DNA from: Rhizobium croatiense
Lineage (GTDB): Bacteria; Pseudomonadota; Alphaproteobacteria; Rhizobiales; Rhizobiaceae
Reading direction: 5' to 3'
Length of the DNA: 64,000 nucleotides
Assembly: GCF_019793465.1 (NCBI RefSeq)
Contig: NZ_JAILYJ010000009.1
Coordinates: 186,001 to 250,000 of the forward strand
The position numbers and the translations under genes were made by a program. The notes under the pieces are model-generated. The model was not told the origin of the DNA and ran no database searches. It worked only from the letters and a program-made list of their open reading frames with translations. Each line of letters starts with the position of its first letter. Position 1 is the first letter of the stretch. This document shows positions 19,683 to 28,999 of the stretch, in pieces.

Positions 19683-20489
19683 ATGACGAAATCCGGCACT
19701 ATCCGCACCGGCATCGGCGGCTGGACCTTCGAGCCTTGGCGCGGGCATTTCTTTCCAGATGATCTCAAACAGAAGGACGAGCTGCATTATGCCAGCCGCC
19801 AGCTGAAGGTCATCGAGGTCAATGGCACCTATTACAGCACCCAGAAGCCGGCCGTCTTTGCCAAATGGGCAGCCGACGTGCCCGAAGGTTTCATCTTTTC
19901 GCTGAAGGCGACGCGGTTCGTCACCAATCGGCGGGTGCTGGCCGAGGCCGGTGAATCGATGGAGCGGTTCCTGTCCTCTGGAATCAGTGAGCTCGGTGAT
20001 CATCTCGGGCCGCTGCTCTGGCAATTCGCGCCGACGAAGAAGTTCGATCCGGAAGATTTCGAGGCCTTCCTGAAGCTGCTGCCGGCAAAACAGGACGGGC
20101 TTTCGCTTCGCCACGTTGTCGAGGTCCGGCACGATTCCTTCAAGGTGCCGGAATTCGTCGCCCTGCTTGCCAAATACGGCGTGGCGCCGGTTTGCGCCGA
20201 ACATTTCGAATATCCGATGATCGCCGACGTCACGGCCGATTTCGTCTATGCCAGGCTGCAGAAAGGATCGGACGATATTGCGACCTGCTATCCCGACAAG
20301 GAGTTGAAGGCCTGGGCGGACCGGCTCGAGACCTGGGCGGAAGGCAAGGTACCCGACGATCTGCCGCTGATCGACAAAGGCCGCACGGTCAAGGTCGAGC
20401 CGCGCGACGTCTTCGCCTTCATGATCCATGAGGGCAAGGTGAACGCACCGCACGGGGCGATCGCCCTGCAGAAATTGCTCGAGAAATAA
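19683..20489 (+). CDS. DUF72 domain protein
   Basis: A 268-residue DUF72 (YecE-like) protein, a TIM-barrel-like family without an established biochemical role. Diagnostic blocks are GIGGWTFEPWRGHFFP at the N-terminus, LKVIEVNGTYYSTQKPAVFAKWAADVPEGF, and the internal segment LLWQFAPTKKFDPEDFEAFL. The ATG follows an AGAGGAGGACG ribosome site by 4-5 bases. It converges with the NAD(P)HX repair gene, with only six bases between the stops. Confidence 0.88.
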   Translation: MTKSGTIRTGIGGWTFEPWRGHFFPDDLKQKDELHYASRQLKVIEVNGTYYSTQKPAVFAKWAADVPEGFIFSLKATRFVTNRRVLAEAGESMERFLSSGISELGDHLGPLLWQFAPTKKFDPEDFEAFLKLLPAKQDGLSLRHVVEVRHDSFKVPEFVALLAKYGVAPVCAEHFEYPMIADVTADFVYARLQKGSDDIATCYPDKELKAWADRLETWAEGKVPDDLPLIDKGRTVKVEPRDVFAFMIHEGKVNAPHGAIALQKLLEK

Positions 20490-20495
20490 ATCGAG

Positions 20496-21968
20496 CTACA
20501 GCGGCAGTACCGCCGCTGCGAGATCTTCTGCCGTCAGCCCTTTGCCGGCGCGGCGGGCGGCCTCTCCATGCAGCCAGACACCGGCGGCCGCCGCCTCGAA
20601 AGCCGGCAGCCCCTGGGCGAGCAATCCGCCGATGATGCCGGCGAGCACATCGCCGGAACCGGCGGTCGCAAGCCAGGCCGGCGCATTGGTATTGATGAGC
20701 GCGCGGCCGTCCGGCGAGGCGATGGTGGTATCGGCGCCCTTATAGACGATCGCGGCGTTGGCGCGGCGGGCAGCGGCGAGCGCCTTGTCGACCTTGCCCA
20801 GCGCATCGTCGCCGCCAATATCGGGAAACAGCCGCGAAAATTCGCCCTCATGCGGCGTCAGCACCAGGCGCGGCTCGCCTCGGAAAAGATCGAAAAGCCG
20901 TTGCGGATCGTCCTTGAACGAGGAGATGCCGTCGGCATCGAGCACCAGCCGACGTTCGGCAAGAGCCGAGACGAAGGCGCGCGCCCTGGCGCCGATGCCG
21001 AAACCGGGACCGAGGACGAAGGTCTGCAGCCGCCGGTCCGAGAGCCAGTCTTCGAGCTCGGCCTCGTCGTCGATCGCATGCAGCATCACGGCTGTGAGAT
21101 GCGCGGCATTGGCGGCCATCGCCGCACCGGAGGCTGCGATCGTCACCAGCCCGGCGCCGGCCTTCAGCCCGGAGAGCGCCGACATGCGCGCAGCACCTGT
21201 CTTGTCGGCCTCGCCTGAGAAGACGACCAGATGGCCGCGCTTGTATTTGTGGGTCTCCAGCTGCTCGGGCGGCAGCACGGCCTTCCAGGCATCCGGCATA
21301 TTCTCGGCGATGAGACCGCCTGCCTCGGCCCTGACGATGCGGGCGGGAATGCCGATATCGAAGACCGCCAGCTCGCCGCATAGCTCCCTGCCCGGCATCA
21401 GCAGATGGCCGGGCTTGCGCGTCATGAAGGTGATGGTGTTGCGCGCGCGGAAGGCTGCGCCCAGCACCTTGCCGGCGCGGCCGTCGAGGCCGGAGGGCAG
21501 GTCGATCGCAAGCACGGGGATATCGGCCTCGGCGACTCGCTCGATCACTGTGCCGACAGCGGCCGGCACCGCGCGACCGAGCCCCGCCCCGAACAGGCCG
21601 TCGACGACGACATCGCCGCTTTCGGGCCGGTAGCGCTCAAGCCCCTGCCCCTGAAGCGCGCAGCCGGCCCGAGCGCGGGCGGCATCGCCCTTCAGCCGGG
21701 AGGGATCACCGAGATGGAAAAGCGCCACCGCCGCTCCGCCTTCCTGCAGATGCCTTGCCGCGACATAGGCGTCGCCGCCATTGTTGCCCGGGCCGCAGAG
21801 CACGACGAAACGCAAAGCAGCCGGATGAAGCCTGAGCGCGGCAGCAGCGACCGCAGCTCCTGCCCGTTCCATCAGACCGAAGGAGTCGATGCCGGACGCG
21901 GCGGCAGCCGTATCGACGGCTGCCATTTCGGCTGGCGTAAGGAGAAGGTCGGAGAGATGTTTGCTCAT
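20496..21968 (-). CDS. nnr: Bifunctional NAD(P)H-hydrate epimerase / dehydratase
   Basis: This enzyme repairs hydrated NADH and NADPH. The 490-residue fusion has an N-terminal YjeF-type epimerase domain (about 1-215; VVLCGPGNNGGDAYVAARHL and VVDGLFGAGLGR) and a C-terminal ribokinase-like ADP-dependent dehydratase (about 225-485; KRGHLVVFSGE, LTPHEGEFSRLFPD, and the catalytic TAGSGDVLAGIIGGLLAQG). The ATG at 21968 (MSKHLSDLLLTPAEM) was chosen over an in-frame TTG four codons earlier. It diverges from glnB. Confidence 0.93.
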   Translation of the reverse strand: MSKHLSDLLLTPAEMAAVDTAAAASGIDSFGLMERAGAAVAAAALRLHPAALRFVVLCGPGNNGGDAYVAARHLQEGGAAVALFHLGDPSRLKGDAARARAGCALQGQGLERYRPESGDVVVDGLFGAGLGRAVPAAVGTVIERVAEADIPVLAIDLPSGLDGRAGKVLGAAFRARNTITFMTRKPGHLLMPGRELCGELAVFDIGIPARIVRAEAGGLIAENMPDAWKAVLPPEQLETHKYKRGHLVVFSGEADKTGAARMSALSGLKAGAGLVTIAASGAAMAANAAHLTAVMLHAIDDEAELEDWLSDRRLQTFVLGPGFGIGARARAFVSALAERRLVLDADGISSFKDDPQRLFDLFRGEPRLVLTPHEGEFSRLFPDIGGDDALGKVDKALAAARRANAAIVYKGADTTIASPDGRALINTNAPAWLATAGSGDVLAGIIGGLLAQGLPAFEAAAAGVWLHGEAARRAGKGLTAEDLAAAVLPL

Positions 21969-22650
<682 letters not shown>

Positions 22651-22728
22651 CCACTTTGCCTACCGCGCAAAGTCCGATACCGTCACCGCGCCCACCTATT
22701 GTCATTGCAAATTGGAGGAAGGTATTTA

Positions 22729-24138
22729 ATGGCGACCGCAAGCGAAATTCTGAAGCAGATCCAGGAAAACGACGTCAAGTTCGTCGATCTGCGTTTCACC
22801 GACCCGAAGGGCAAGCTGCAGCACGTCACGATGGACATTGCCAGCGTCGACGAGGACATGTTCGCTGACGGGGTGATGTTCGACGGCTCTTCGATCGGCG
22901 GTTGGAAGGCCATCAACGAGTCCGACATGGTGCTGATGCCCGACACCGAAACGGTACATATGGACCCATTCTTCGCTCAGTCGACCATGGTTATCGTCTG
23001 CGACATTCTCGATCCGGTTTCCGGCGAAGCCTATAACCGCGATCCGCGCGGCACCGCCAAGAAAGCCGAAGCCTATCTGAAGGCATCCGGCATCGGCGAC
23101 ACGGTCTTCGTCGGCCCGGAAGCCGAATTCTTCGTCTTCGACGACGTCAAGTACAAGGCCGATCCCTACAATACCGGCTTCAAGCTCGATTCGACCGAGC
23201 TGCCGTCGAACGACGACACCGATTACGAGACCGGCAACCTCGGCCATCGCCCGCGCGTCAAGGGCGGCTACTTCCCGGTCCCGCCGGTCGACAGCGCCCA
23301 GGATATGCGTTCGGAAATGCTGACGGTTCTCTCTGAAATGGGCGTCGTCGTCGAAAAGCATCACCATGAAGTGGCAGCCGCCCAACACGAACTCGGCATC
23401 AAGTTCGACACCCTGGTGCGCAACGCTGACAAGATGCAGATCTACAAGTACGTCGTGCACCAGGTGGCGAACGCCTACGGCAAGACGGCAACCTTCATGC
23501 CGAAGCCGATCTTCGGCGACAACGGTTCGGGCATGCACGTGCACCAGTCGATCTGGAAGGGCGGCAAGCCGACCTTTGCCGGCGACGAATATGCCGGTCT
23601 TTCTGAAACCTGCCTGTTCTACATCGGCGGCATCATCAAGCATGCCAAGGCGATCAACGCTTTCACCAATCCGTCGACGAACTCCTACAAGCGTCTCGTG
23701 CCGGGTTATGAAGCGCCGGTGCTGCTCGCCTATTCGGCCCGCAACCGGTCAGCCTCCTGCCGTATTCCGTTCGGCTCCAATCCGAAGGCCAAGCGCGTCG
23801 AAGTCCGCTTCCCGGATCCGACCGCCAACCCCTATCTCGCCTTTGCCGCCATGCTGATGGCCGGCCTCGACGGCATCAAGAACAAGATCCATCCCGGCAA
23901 GGCCATGGACAAGGATCTCTACGACCTGCCGCCGAAGGAATTGAAGAAGATTCCGACCGTCTGCGGCTCGTTGCGTGAGGCGCTGGAAAGCCTCGATAAG
24001 GACCGTAAGTTCCTGACGGCCGGCGGTGTCTTCGACGACGACCAGATCGATGCCTTCATCGAGTTGAAGATGGCAGAGGTGATGCGTTTCGAAATGACGC
24101 CGCACCCGGTCGAATACGACATGTATTATTCGGCCTGA
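22729..24138 (+). CDS. glnA: Glutamine synthetase type I
   Basis: GlnA makes glutamine from glutamate, ammonia and ATP. The 469-residue protein is a standard GSI. It shows [12 protein letters not shown], the metal-binding [11 protein letters not shown], the ATP-site [13 protein letters not shown], and the adenylylation site Tyr398 in KDLYDLPP, so activity should be controlled by GlnE through PII. The start was fixed by a GGAGGAAGG ribosome site at 22714-22722. A hairpin (24151-24178) follows the stop. Confidence 0.97.
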   Translation: MATASEILKQIQENDVKFVDLRFTDPKGKLQHVTMDIASVDEDMFADGVMFDGSSIGGWKAINESDMVLMPDTETVHMDPFFAQSTMVIVCDILDPVSGEAYNRDPRGTAKKAEAYLKASGIGDTVFVGPEAEFFVFDDVKYKADPYNTGFKLDSTELPSNDDTDYETGNLGHRPRVKGGYFPVPPVDSAQDMRSEMLTVLSEMGVVVEKHHHEVAAAQHELGIKFDTLVRNADKMQIYKYVVHQVANAYGKTATFMPKPIFGDNGSGMHVHQSIWKGGKPTFAGDEYAGLSETCLFYIGGIIKHAKAINAFTNPSTNSYKRLVPGYEAPVLLAYSARNRSASCRIPFGSNPKAKRVEVRFPDPTANPYLAFAAMLMAGLDGIKNKIHPGKAMDKDLYDLPPKELKKIPTVCGSLREALESLDKDRKFLTAGGVFDDDQIDAFIELKMAEVMRFEMTPHPVEYDMYYSA

Positions 24139-24150
24139 TCAATCGAAGAC

Positions 24151-24178
24151 CGAAAGCCCCGGCTTGCTGGGGCTTTCG
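24151..24178 (+). terminator. Hairpin after glnA
   Basis: CGAAAGCCCC (24151-24160) pairs perfectly with GGGGCTTTCG (24169-24178) around an 8-base loop, 12 bases after the glnA stop. There is no T tract, so it may stabilise the mRNA 3' end rather than terminate alone. Confidence 0.65.
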
Positions 24179-24296
24179 CCTCCCACGTCACGAACGGCAG
24201 ACGGCGAGGATATGACGTTCATGTGACGAACTGGCTCAAAAATCTTGATTTATGAGCCGCCAATCACCAAATCCGGTGATGAAAGGAAGTCGTACC

Positions 24297-24626
24297 ATGA
24301 AAGAAAGAGTAGCAAAGTTCAGTATCGGCGAAGTGGTTCGGCACAAGGTTTTTCCGTTTCGCGGCGTCATCTTCGACGTGGATCCGGAGTTCGCCAATAC
24401 GGAGGAATGGTGGAATTCCATCCCCGCCGAGGTGCGCCCCAGCAAGGATCAGCCCTTCTACCACCTACTCGCCGAAAATGACGAGAGCGAATATGTCGCC
24501 TATGTCTCCGAGCAGAACCTGGTAAACGACGAAAGCGGCACGCCGCTTCGCAACGAGCAGGTCTACCAGATTTTCGATCAGAGCCCGTCAGGGCAGTTCA
24601 AACCCAAGATGAGCTTCGCCCACTAA
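24297..24626 (+). CDS. hspQ: Heat shock protein HspQ
   Basis: A 109-residue protein of the HspQ/hemimethylated-DNA-binding-like family. It has the typical KFSIGEVVRHKVFPFRGVIFDVDPEF, the EEWWNSIPAEVRP block and FYHLLAENDESEYVAYVSEQNLV. In enterobacteria HspQ modulates Lon-dependent proteolysis and DnaA stability; the role in rhizobia is inferred from homology. The ATG at 24297 follows a GAAAGGAAG ribosome site and gives the family N-terminus. A terminator follows. Confidence 0.92.
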   Translation: MKERVAKFSIGEVVRHKVFPFRGVIFDVDPEFANTEEWWNSIPAEVRPSKDQPFYHLLAENDESEYVAYVSEQNLVNDESGTPLRNEQVYQIFDQSPSGQFKPKMSFAH

Positions 24627-24651
24627 AGACATCCTGATCCCATTGTAACAT

Positions 24652-24684
24652 AAGGCCTCGCGATCCCGGCGAGGCCTTTTCTTT
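24652..24684 (+). terminator. hspQ terminator
   Basis: AAGGCCTCGC (24652-24661) and GCGAGGCCTT (24669-24678) form a perfect stem followed by TTCTTTT, 26 bases after the hspQ stop. Confidence 0.85.
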
Positions 24685-24778
24685 TGGCTGCAACCCCGGC
24701 TTTTGTCTTTCGCTGGGAAGCCCCCTCATCCGGCTGCCGAAGAGCCATGTGTAACCCAGAAGAGAGGGATGCTTAGCA

Positions 24779-24806
24779 ACAAAAAACCCGGCTTGAAGCC
24801 GGGTTT
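24779..24806 (-). terminator. Terminator of the IalB-like gene
   Basis: AAACCCGGCTT (24784-24794) and AAGCCGGGTTT (24796-24806) form a nearly loop-less perfect stem. A T tract follows on the minus strand, 23 bases past the stop. Confidence 0.85.
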
Positions 24807-24828
24807 CTAATTCAATATGGCGGCAGGA

Positions 24829-25482
24829 TTACTGCGCCTTGGCTGCCTTCTGGGCGTCTTCCAGCTTCTTGCGGGCTTCGTCAGCCTTCTTCTGCATGCC
24901 TTCCTGCAGGCTGCGCTGGCTTTCAGCAAGCTTGTTTTCGGTAACCGGTTCGCCGTCATAAGCGCCGGTGAAGCCTTCGAGCGAGATCTTGATCGGGTTC
25001 GGGGCGCGGCGGAAGTTGATCGAGGTAAAGATCACGTCGCTGCCCTTCTTGAGGCTGGCGATCATCGCATCGGTCAGCGGGATTTCGGCGGTGCATTTGT
25101 CCGGCAGGCAGACGGCGTAATCGAGCTTCTGGCCCTTGCCACCATCGATCTGCATCATGATTCCGGGAGGAATCAGGCGCGCGGTGGGAACGGAGACCTG
25201 CAGAATCTTGCGGTTGATCTTGCCGGTGACCGAGATCAGGCCGACGGCCGTGACGAGCTGGCCGCCATTGGCGAGAATCAGGTTCTGGACGACACAGATG
25301 TCGTTGTCTTCCTGCTTGGTGCAGGTCTTGTACCAGCCGAGCTTAGGGGCGCCGACGCCCTGGGCAGGACCTGGAGCCGCCGCATCCTGGGCGAAGGAGG
25401 AGACCGGAGCCGAAGCGGCGCCGAACATCACTGCCAGAACGGACAGTGCTGCCCGCATTTTCTTTTCAGACTTGAACATCAT
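24829..25482 (-). CDS. Invasion-associated locus B (IalB)-like periplasmic protein
   Basis: A 217-residue protein of the IalB family. Residues 1-32 form a signal peptide (basic N-terminus, AALSVLAVMFGAASAPVSSFA). Four cysteines occur in the pattern of the family: WYKTCTKQEDNDICVV and AVCLPDKCTAEI. The last 35 residues are a charged Lys/Glu/Ala helix, probably coiled coil. Relatives in Bartonella affect erythrocyte invasion, but in free-living rhizobia the role is unknown. The ATG pair at 25482/25479 has an AGGAGA site 10 bases upstream. Confidence 0.85.
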   Translation of the reverse strand: MMFKSEKKMRAALSVLAVMFGAASAPVSSFAQDAAAPGPAQGVGAPKLGWYKTCTKQEDNDICVVQNLILANGGQLVTAVGLISVTGKINRKILQVSVPTARLIPPGIMMQIDGGKGQKLDYAVCLPDKCTAEIPLTDAMIASLKKGSDVIFTSINFRRAPNPIKISLEGFTGAYDGEPVTENKLAESQRSLQEGMQKKADEARKKLEDAQKAAKAQ

Positions 25483-25769
25483 AACGAATTCCGTCTCCTG
25501 ATATCCGTTCGGGGCAACGACGTGCCGCCCCAACCATCGGGTCGTTCGGCACTCACCTCATAGAAAAATGAGGCAAATGCATGACCCCGAAACTTCGGGT
25601 TCACCTGTTACATCGCAGCGTTCAAGATATCCAGCATTTCTTTGGCAATTCGAGCAGCTATTTCATCGCCGGCGCCAAAGAAATCGCGTCCGCGTGTTGG
25701 AATCGGTCGACCCCATGCTAATCTCCGGCGTGAATCATGCCCATTTTCGCGGATTTCAAGGATTGCCGA

Positions 25770-27572
25770 ATGCTCCGGATCGTCGTCCCCCTCGTCCTCT
25801 CGCTGCTCTGCGGCACCGTCGCTGCCGAGCCGCTGCACGGCATTGCGATGCATGGCGAGCCGGCCCTGCCGTCGGATTACAAGCACTTCCCTTACGTCAA
25901 TCCCGACGTCAAGAAGGGCGGCAAGATCACCTATGGGGTCGTCGGCACCTTCGACAACCTCAACCCGTTCATTCTGAAGAGCATGCGCACGACGGCACGC
26001 GGCATGTGGGACCCGGACTACGGCAACCTCGTCTACGAATCGCTGATGCAGCGCTCCAGGGACGAGCCCTTCACGCTTTACGGCCTGCTTGCCCAGACCG
26101 TCGAATGGGACGACGACAGGAGCTTCATTCAGTTCAACCTCAATCCGAAGGCAAAATGGTCCGACGGCCAGCCGGTAACGCCGGATGACGTGATGTTCAG
26201 CTTCGAGCTGTTGCGTGACAAGGGCCGCGTCCCTTTCGCCAACCGCCTCAAGGTCGTCGCCAAGATGGAGAAGGTCGGCGAACACAGCGTGCGCTTTACC
26301 TTCAATGACAAGGCCGACCGAGAGACGCCTTTGATTTTCGGCCTTTTCCCGGTGCTGCCGAAACATGCGATCGATCCCCAAACCTTTGATCGCACATCGC
26401 TGACGCCGCCGGTCGGTTCCGGCCCCTACAAGGTGGAGGCGGTGAAGCCCGGCGAAAGCATCACCTATGAGCGCGATCCGAATTACTGGGGCAAGGACAT
26501 TCCTGCCAAGGTCGGCACCGACAATTACGATCAGATCACCGTCCAGTATTATCTGCAGGACACGACGTTGTTCGAAGCCTTCAAAAAGGGCGATGTCGAC
26601 ATCTATCCCGACGGCAATCCCGGTCACTGGGCCAATGCCTATAATTTCCCCGCGGTCACCTCCGGGGCTATCATCAAGGACGTGTTCACGCCGAAACTGC
26701 CGAGCGGCATGCTCGGCTTCGTCTTCAACACGCGGCGGCCGATCTTTGCCGATCCGAAAGTGCGTGAGGGCTTGTCACTGGTGTTCGATTTCGAATGGGC
26801 GAACAAAAACCTCTATTCCGGCGCCTACAAGCGCACTCAGAGTTTCTGGCAGAATTCCGAGCTTTCGAGCTTCGGCGTGCCCGCCAATGCCGCGGAGCTT
26901 GCGCTACTCGGACCGATCAAGGACAAGATCGCCTCCGACATTCTCGACGGTACCTACAAGCTGCCGGTCACCGACGGCTCCGGCCGCGATCGCAACGTGC
27001 TGAAGCAGGCGGTCGGGCTGTTGAAGGAGAGCGGCTATACGATCCAGGGCGGCAAGATGGCCGATTCCTCGGGGCGGCAACTCGCTTTTGAAATCATGAC
27101 GCAGAATGCCGACCAGGAGAAGCTCGCTGTCGCGTACCAGCGTTCGCTGCAGGCGATCGGTATCGCGGCGTCGATCCGCACGGTCGATGATTCGCAATAT
27201 CAGAGCCGCACGAACAGCTTCGATTACGATATGATCATGAAGTCCTTTACCTCGTCGCTGTCGCCTGGAAACGAGCAGCTCGGCCGCTGGTCTTCGGCTG
27301 CCCGCACGCGCGAGGGCTCGGACAGCTTTGCCGGCGCCAACGATCCCGATCTCGACACGCTGATCGACCATCTGCTGAGGGCGCGCTCGGCGGAAGAATT
27401 CACCGCGGCGGTTCGCTCCTACGACCGGCTGCTGCTGTCGAGCCACTACGTGCTGCCGCTCTATCACATGGACCAGCAGTGGGTGGCGCGCAGCAAACGC
27501 ATCGGCCATCCCGACACGGTACCGCTTTATGGCTATCAGCTGCCGATATGGTGGGATACAAGCGCCCAATAG
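25770..27572 (+). CDS. Periplasmic peptide-binding protein, YejA-like
   Basis: A 600-residue extracellular solute-binding protein of family 5. It has a signal peptide (about residues 1-20, MLRIVVPLVLSLLCGTVAAEP) and a HGIAMHGEPALPSDYKHFPYVNPDVKKGG block that matches the YejA group, whose known members bind microcin C-type peptides. It lacks neighbouring permease and ATPase genes, so it must use a transporter encoded elsewhere or act alone. The ATG at 25770 was chosen because it starts the signal peptide; upstream codons code for no hydrophobic leader. Confidence 0.87.
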   Translation: MLRIVVPLVLSLLCGTVAAEPLHGIAMHGEPALPSDYKHFPYVNPDVKKGGKITYGVVGTFDNLNPFILKSMRTTARGMWDPDYGNLVYESLMQRSRDEPFTLYGLLAQTVEWDDDRSFIQFNLNPKAKWSDGQPVTPDDVMFSFELLRDKGRVPFANRLKVVAKMEKVGEHSVRFTFNDKADRETPLIFGLFPVLPKHAIDPQTFDRTSLTPPVGSGPYKVEAVKPGESITYERDPNYWGKDIPAKVGTDNYDQITVQYYLQDTTLFEAFKKGDVDIYPDGNPGHWANAYNFPAVTSGAIIKDVFTPKLPSGMLGFVFNTRRPIFADPKVREGLSLVFDFEWANKNLYSGAYKRTQSFWQNSELSSFGVPANAAELALLGPIKDKIASDILDGTYKLPVTDGSGRDRNVLKQAVGLLKESGYTIQGGKMADSSGRQLAFEIMTQNADQEKLAVAYQRSLQAIGIAASIRTVDDSQYQSRTNSFDYDMIMKSFTSSLSPGNEQLGRWSSAARTREGSDSFAGANDPDLDTLIDHLLRARSAEEFTAAVRSYDRLLLSSHYVLPLYHMDQQWVARSKRIGHPDTVPLYGYQLPIWWDTSAQ

Positions 27573-27635
27573 AAGCGGCCGAAGGCCTGGGCCCGATGTC
27601 TCCACCGGAGACGCGCAGAAATAAGGAAGATCATC

Positions 27636-28307
27636 ATGGAGCGTATCACCATCGACGTCGTCTCGGATGTCGTCTGCCCCTGGTGCTATCTCGGCAAGGC
27701 GCGGCTGGAGCTCGCCATCGCCGAGGTGCAGGACGAGATCGGTGTCGACATCAACTGGCGGCCGTACCGGCTCAATCCCGATTATCCCAAAGAAGGCGTC
27801 GACCAGAAGAGGGCGCTGGCCGAGAAGCTCGGCGGCGAGGAGCGCGTGGCGCAGGCCCACAAGATGCTGACCGATCTCGGCCGCGAGGTCGGCATCGCCT
27901 TCGATTTCGAGGCGATCAAGATCGGCCCGAACACGCTCGACGCCCATCGGCTGATCCACTGGGCGATGATCGAAGGCCGCGAAAAGCAGGACGCAGTCGT
28001 CGCAGACCTGTTCAAAGCGAATTTCGAAGAAGGCCGCAATGTCGGCGACCACGCGGTGCTGCTCGATATCGCCGAAAAGACCGGCCTGGACCGCTCGGTC
28101 ATCGCCTCGTTGATCGCCTCCGATGCCGATCGTGATCTGATCGTCGCCGAAATCAAGGCGGCGCAGGAAATGGGCGTCAACGGCGTGCCGTTCTTCATCT
28201 TCGACCAGCAATATGCCGTCAGCGGCGCGCAGACGCCCGATGTGCTGGCGAATGCGCTGCGCGATATCGCCAAGGCGAAAGCCGAGGCGCGATCGGGGCT
28301 CAACTGA
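27636..28307 (+). CDS. DsbA-family protein (FrnE-like)
   Basis: A 223-residue thioredoxin-fold protein with CPWC at residues 14-17 and the inserted helical domain of the FrnE / 2-hydroxychromene-2-carboxylate isomerase subgroup. The cis-proline block NGVPFFIFDQQYAVSGAQ is near the C-terminus. There is no signal peptide, so it should act in the cytoplasm as an oxidoreductase or isomerase, possibly in stress defence. An AAGGAAG-like ribosome site precedes the ATG. It follows the YejA-like gene by 63 bases. Confidence 0.9.
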   Translation: MERITIDVVSDVVCPWCYLGKARLELAIAEVQDEIGVDINWRPYRLNPDYPKEGVDQKRALAEKLGGEERVAQAHKMLTDLGREVGIAFDFEAIKIGPNTLDAHRLIHWAMIEGREKQDAVVADLFKANFEEGRNVGDHAVLLDIAEKTGLDRSVIASLIASDADRDLIVAEIKAAQEMGVNGVPFFIFDQQYAVSGAQTPDVLANALRDIAKAKAEARSGLN

Positions 28308-28314
28308 GGCGCTG

Positions 28315-28502
28315 ATGCGCATCGAGATCGAAGAGCCGCGACGGAGTTGGGTCGAGGATTTCGCAGCGCTCAAACGCGCCATTATGCGCGCAGCCCCTGC
28401 TGGAGCCTATCTGCATCACATCGCTCGACGGCCATCATTATCACGGACGGCGCCAATGAATGGGCAAGACTGATCGGTTGGCCAGAACCGCCAGCCGACT
28501 GA
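28315..28502 (+). pseudogene. Remnant of a GrpB-like (UPF0157) gene with internal deletion
   Basis: The frame from the ATG at 28315 reads like the start of a GrpB-family protein (EIEEPRRSWVEDFAALKRAI, then GAYLHHI), where intact members continue GSTAVPGL. Here the homology stops at about 28425. A different frame from 28434 to the TGA at 28500-28502 reads like a GrpB-type C-terminus (TDGANEWARLIGWPEPPAD). The simplest reading is one gene that lost about 300 internal bases. The assignment of the second piece is the weaker part. Confidence 0.5.
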
Positions 28503-28515
28503 ACAGTATCAGCCT

Positions 28516-28983
28516 TCAGCCAAGAACCGGAATGCAGCGCACCTCGGTCTTCACCGAGTTGGCGATGAAACATTCATCGTGGGCGCGATGGTGCAGCGCC
28601 TCGAGCTCGCTCAGCGAGGGCTGCTTGTCGCCACTGAAGACAACACGTGGCTTCAGTGTCACCACAGTCATGGCAAGACGGCCTTCGGCATTCTTTTCCA
28701 TGATGCCCTCGGCGGCATCGCTGTAGCTGTCGACGCAGAAGCGCTGTTTGGCGGCAATCGACAGGAACCAGAGCATGTGGCAGCTGGAGAGCGAGGCGAC
28801 AAAGGCCTCTTCCGGATCGACGGCGTCTTCGGCGGAATAGGGAAGCGGAACGACATGCGTGGACGAGGACGCCCTCACCTCGATGCCGCCATCGAAGGTC
28901 CAGCGGTGGGCGCGGCTGTAGCGGTTGTCGGTGAAGGTTTCGCCGTTGCGCTCCCAGACGATCGTTGCGCCATATGTCGCCAT
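28516..28983 (-). CDS. OsmC/Ohr-family protein
   Basis: A 155-residue OsmC-fold protein with the two redox cysteines of the family: Cys68 in SLSSCHMLWFLS and Cys138 in AHDECFIANSV. Such proteins reduce organic hydroperoxides. It belongs to the OsmC-like subgroup (ATIVWERNGETF start) rather than to Ohr itself. It lies 16 bases downstream of mfd and may be partly co-transcribed. Its C-terminus faces the GrpB remnant. Confidence 0.88.
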   Translation of the reverse strand: MATYGATIVWERNGETFTDNRYSRAHRWTFDGGIEVRASSSTHVVPLPYSAEDAVDPEEAFVASLSSCHMLWFLSIAAKQRFCVDSYSDAAEGIMEKNAEGRLAMTVVTLKPRVVFSGDKQPSLSELEALHHRAHDECFIANSVKTEVRCIPVLG

Positions 28984-28999
28984 GCCTGTCCCCCTCAGT

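Noticed and set aside
17796..20453. An 885-codon open frame on the minus strand opposite uvrA and the DUF72 gene
   Set aside because: It is complementary to well-supported genes and exists because GC-rich third positions on the coding strand suppress stops on the other; it has no recognisable domain or ribosome site.
24721..24741. CCCCCTCATCCGGCTGCCG-like string after hspQ, similar to the edge of rhizobial palindromic repeats
   Set aside because: Only one short arm is visible and no partner arm was found, so a repeat call is not supported.
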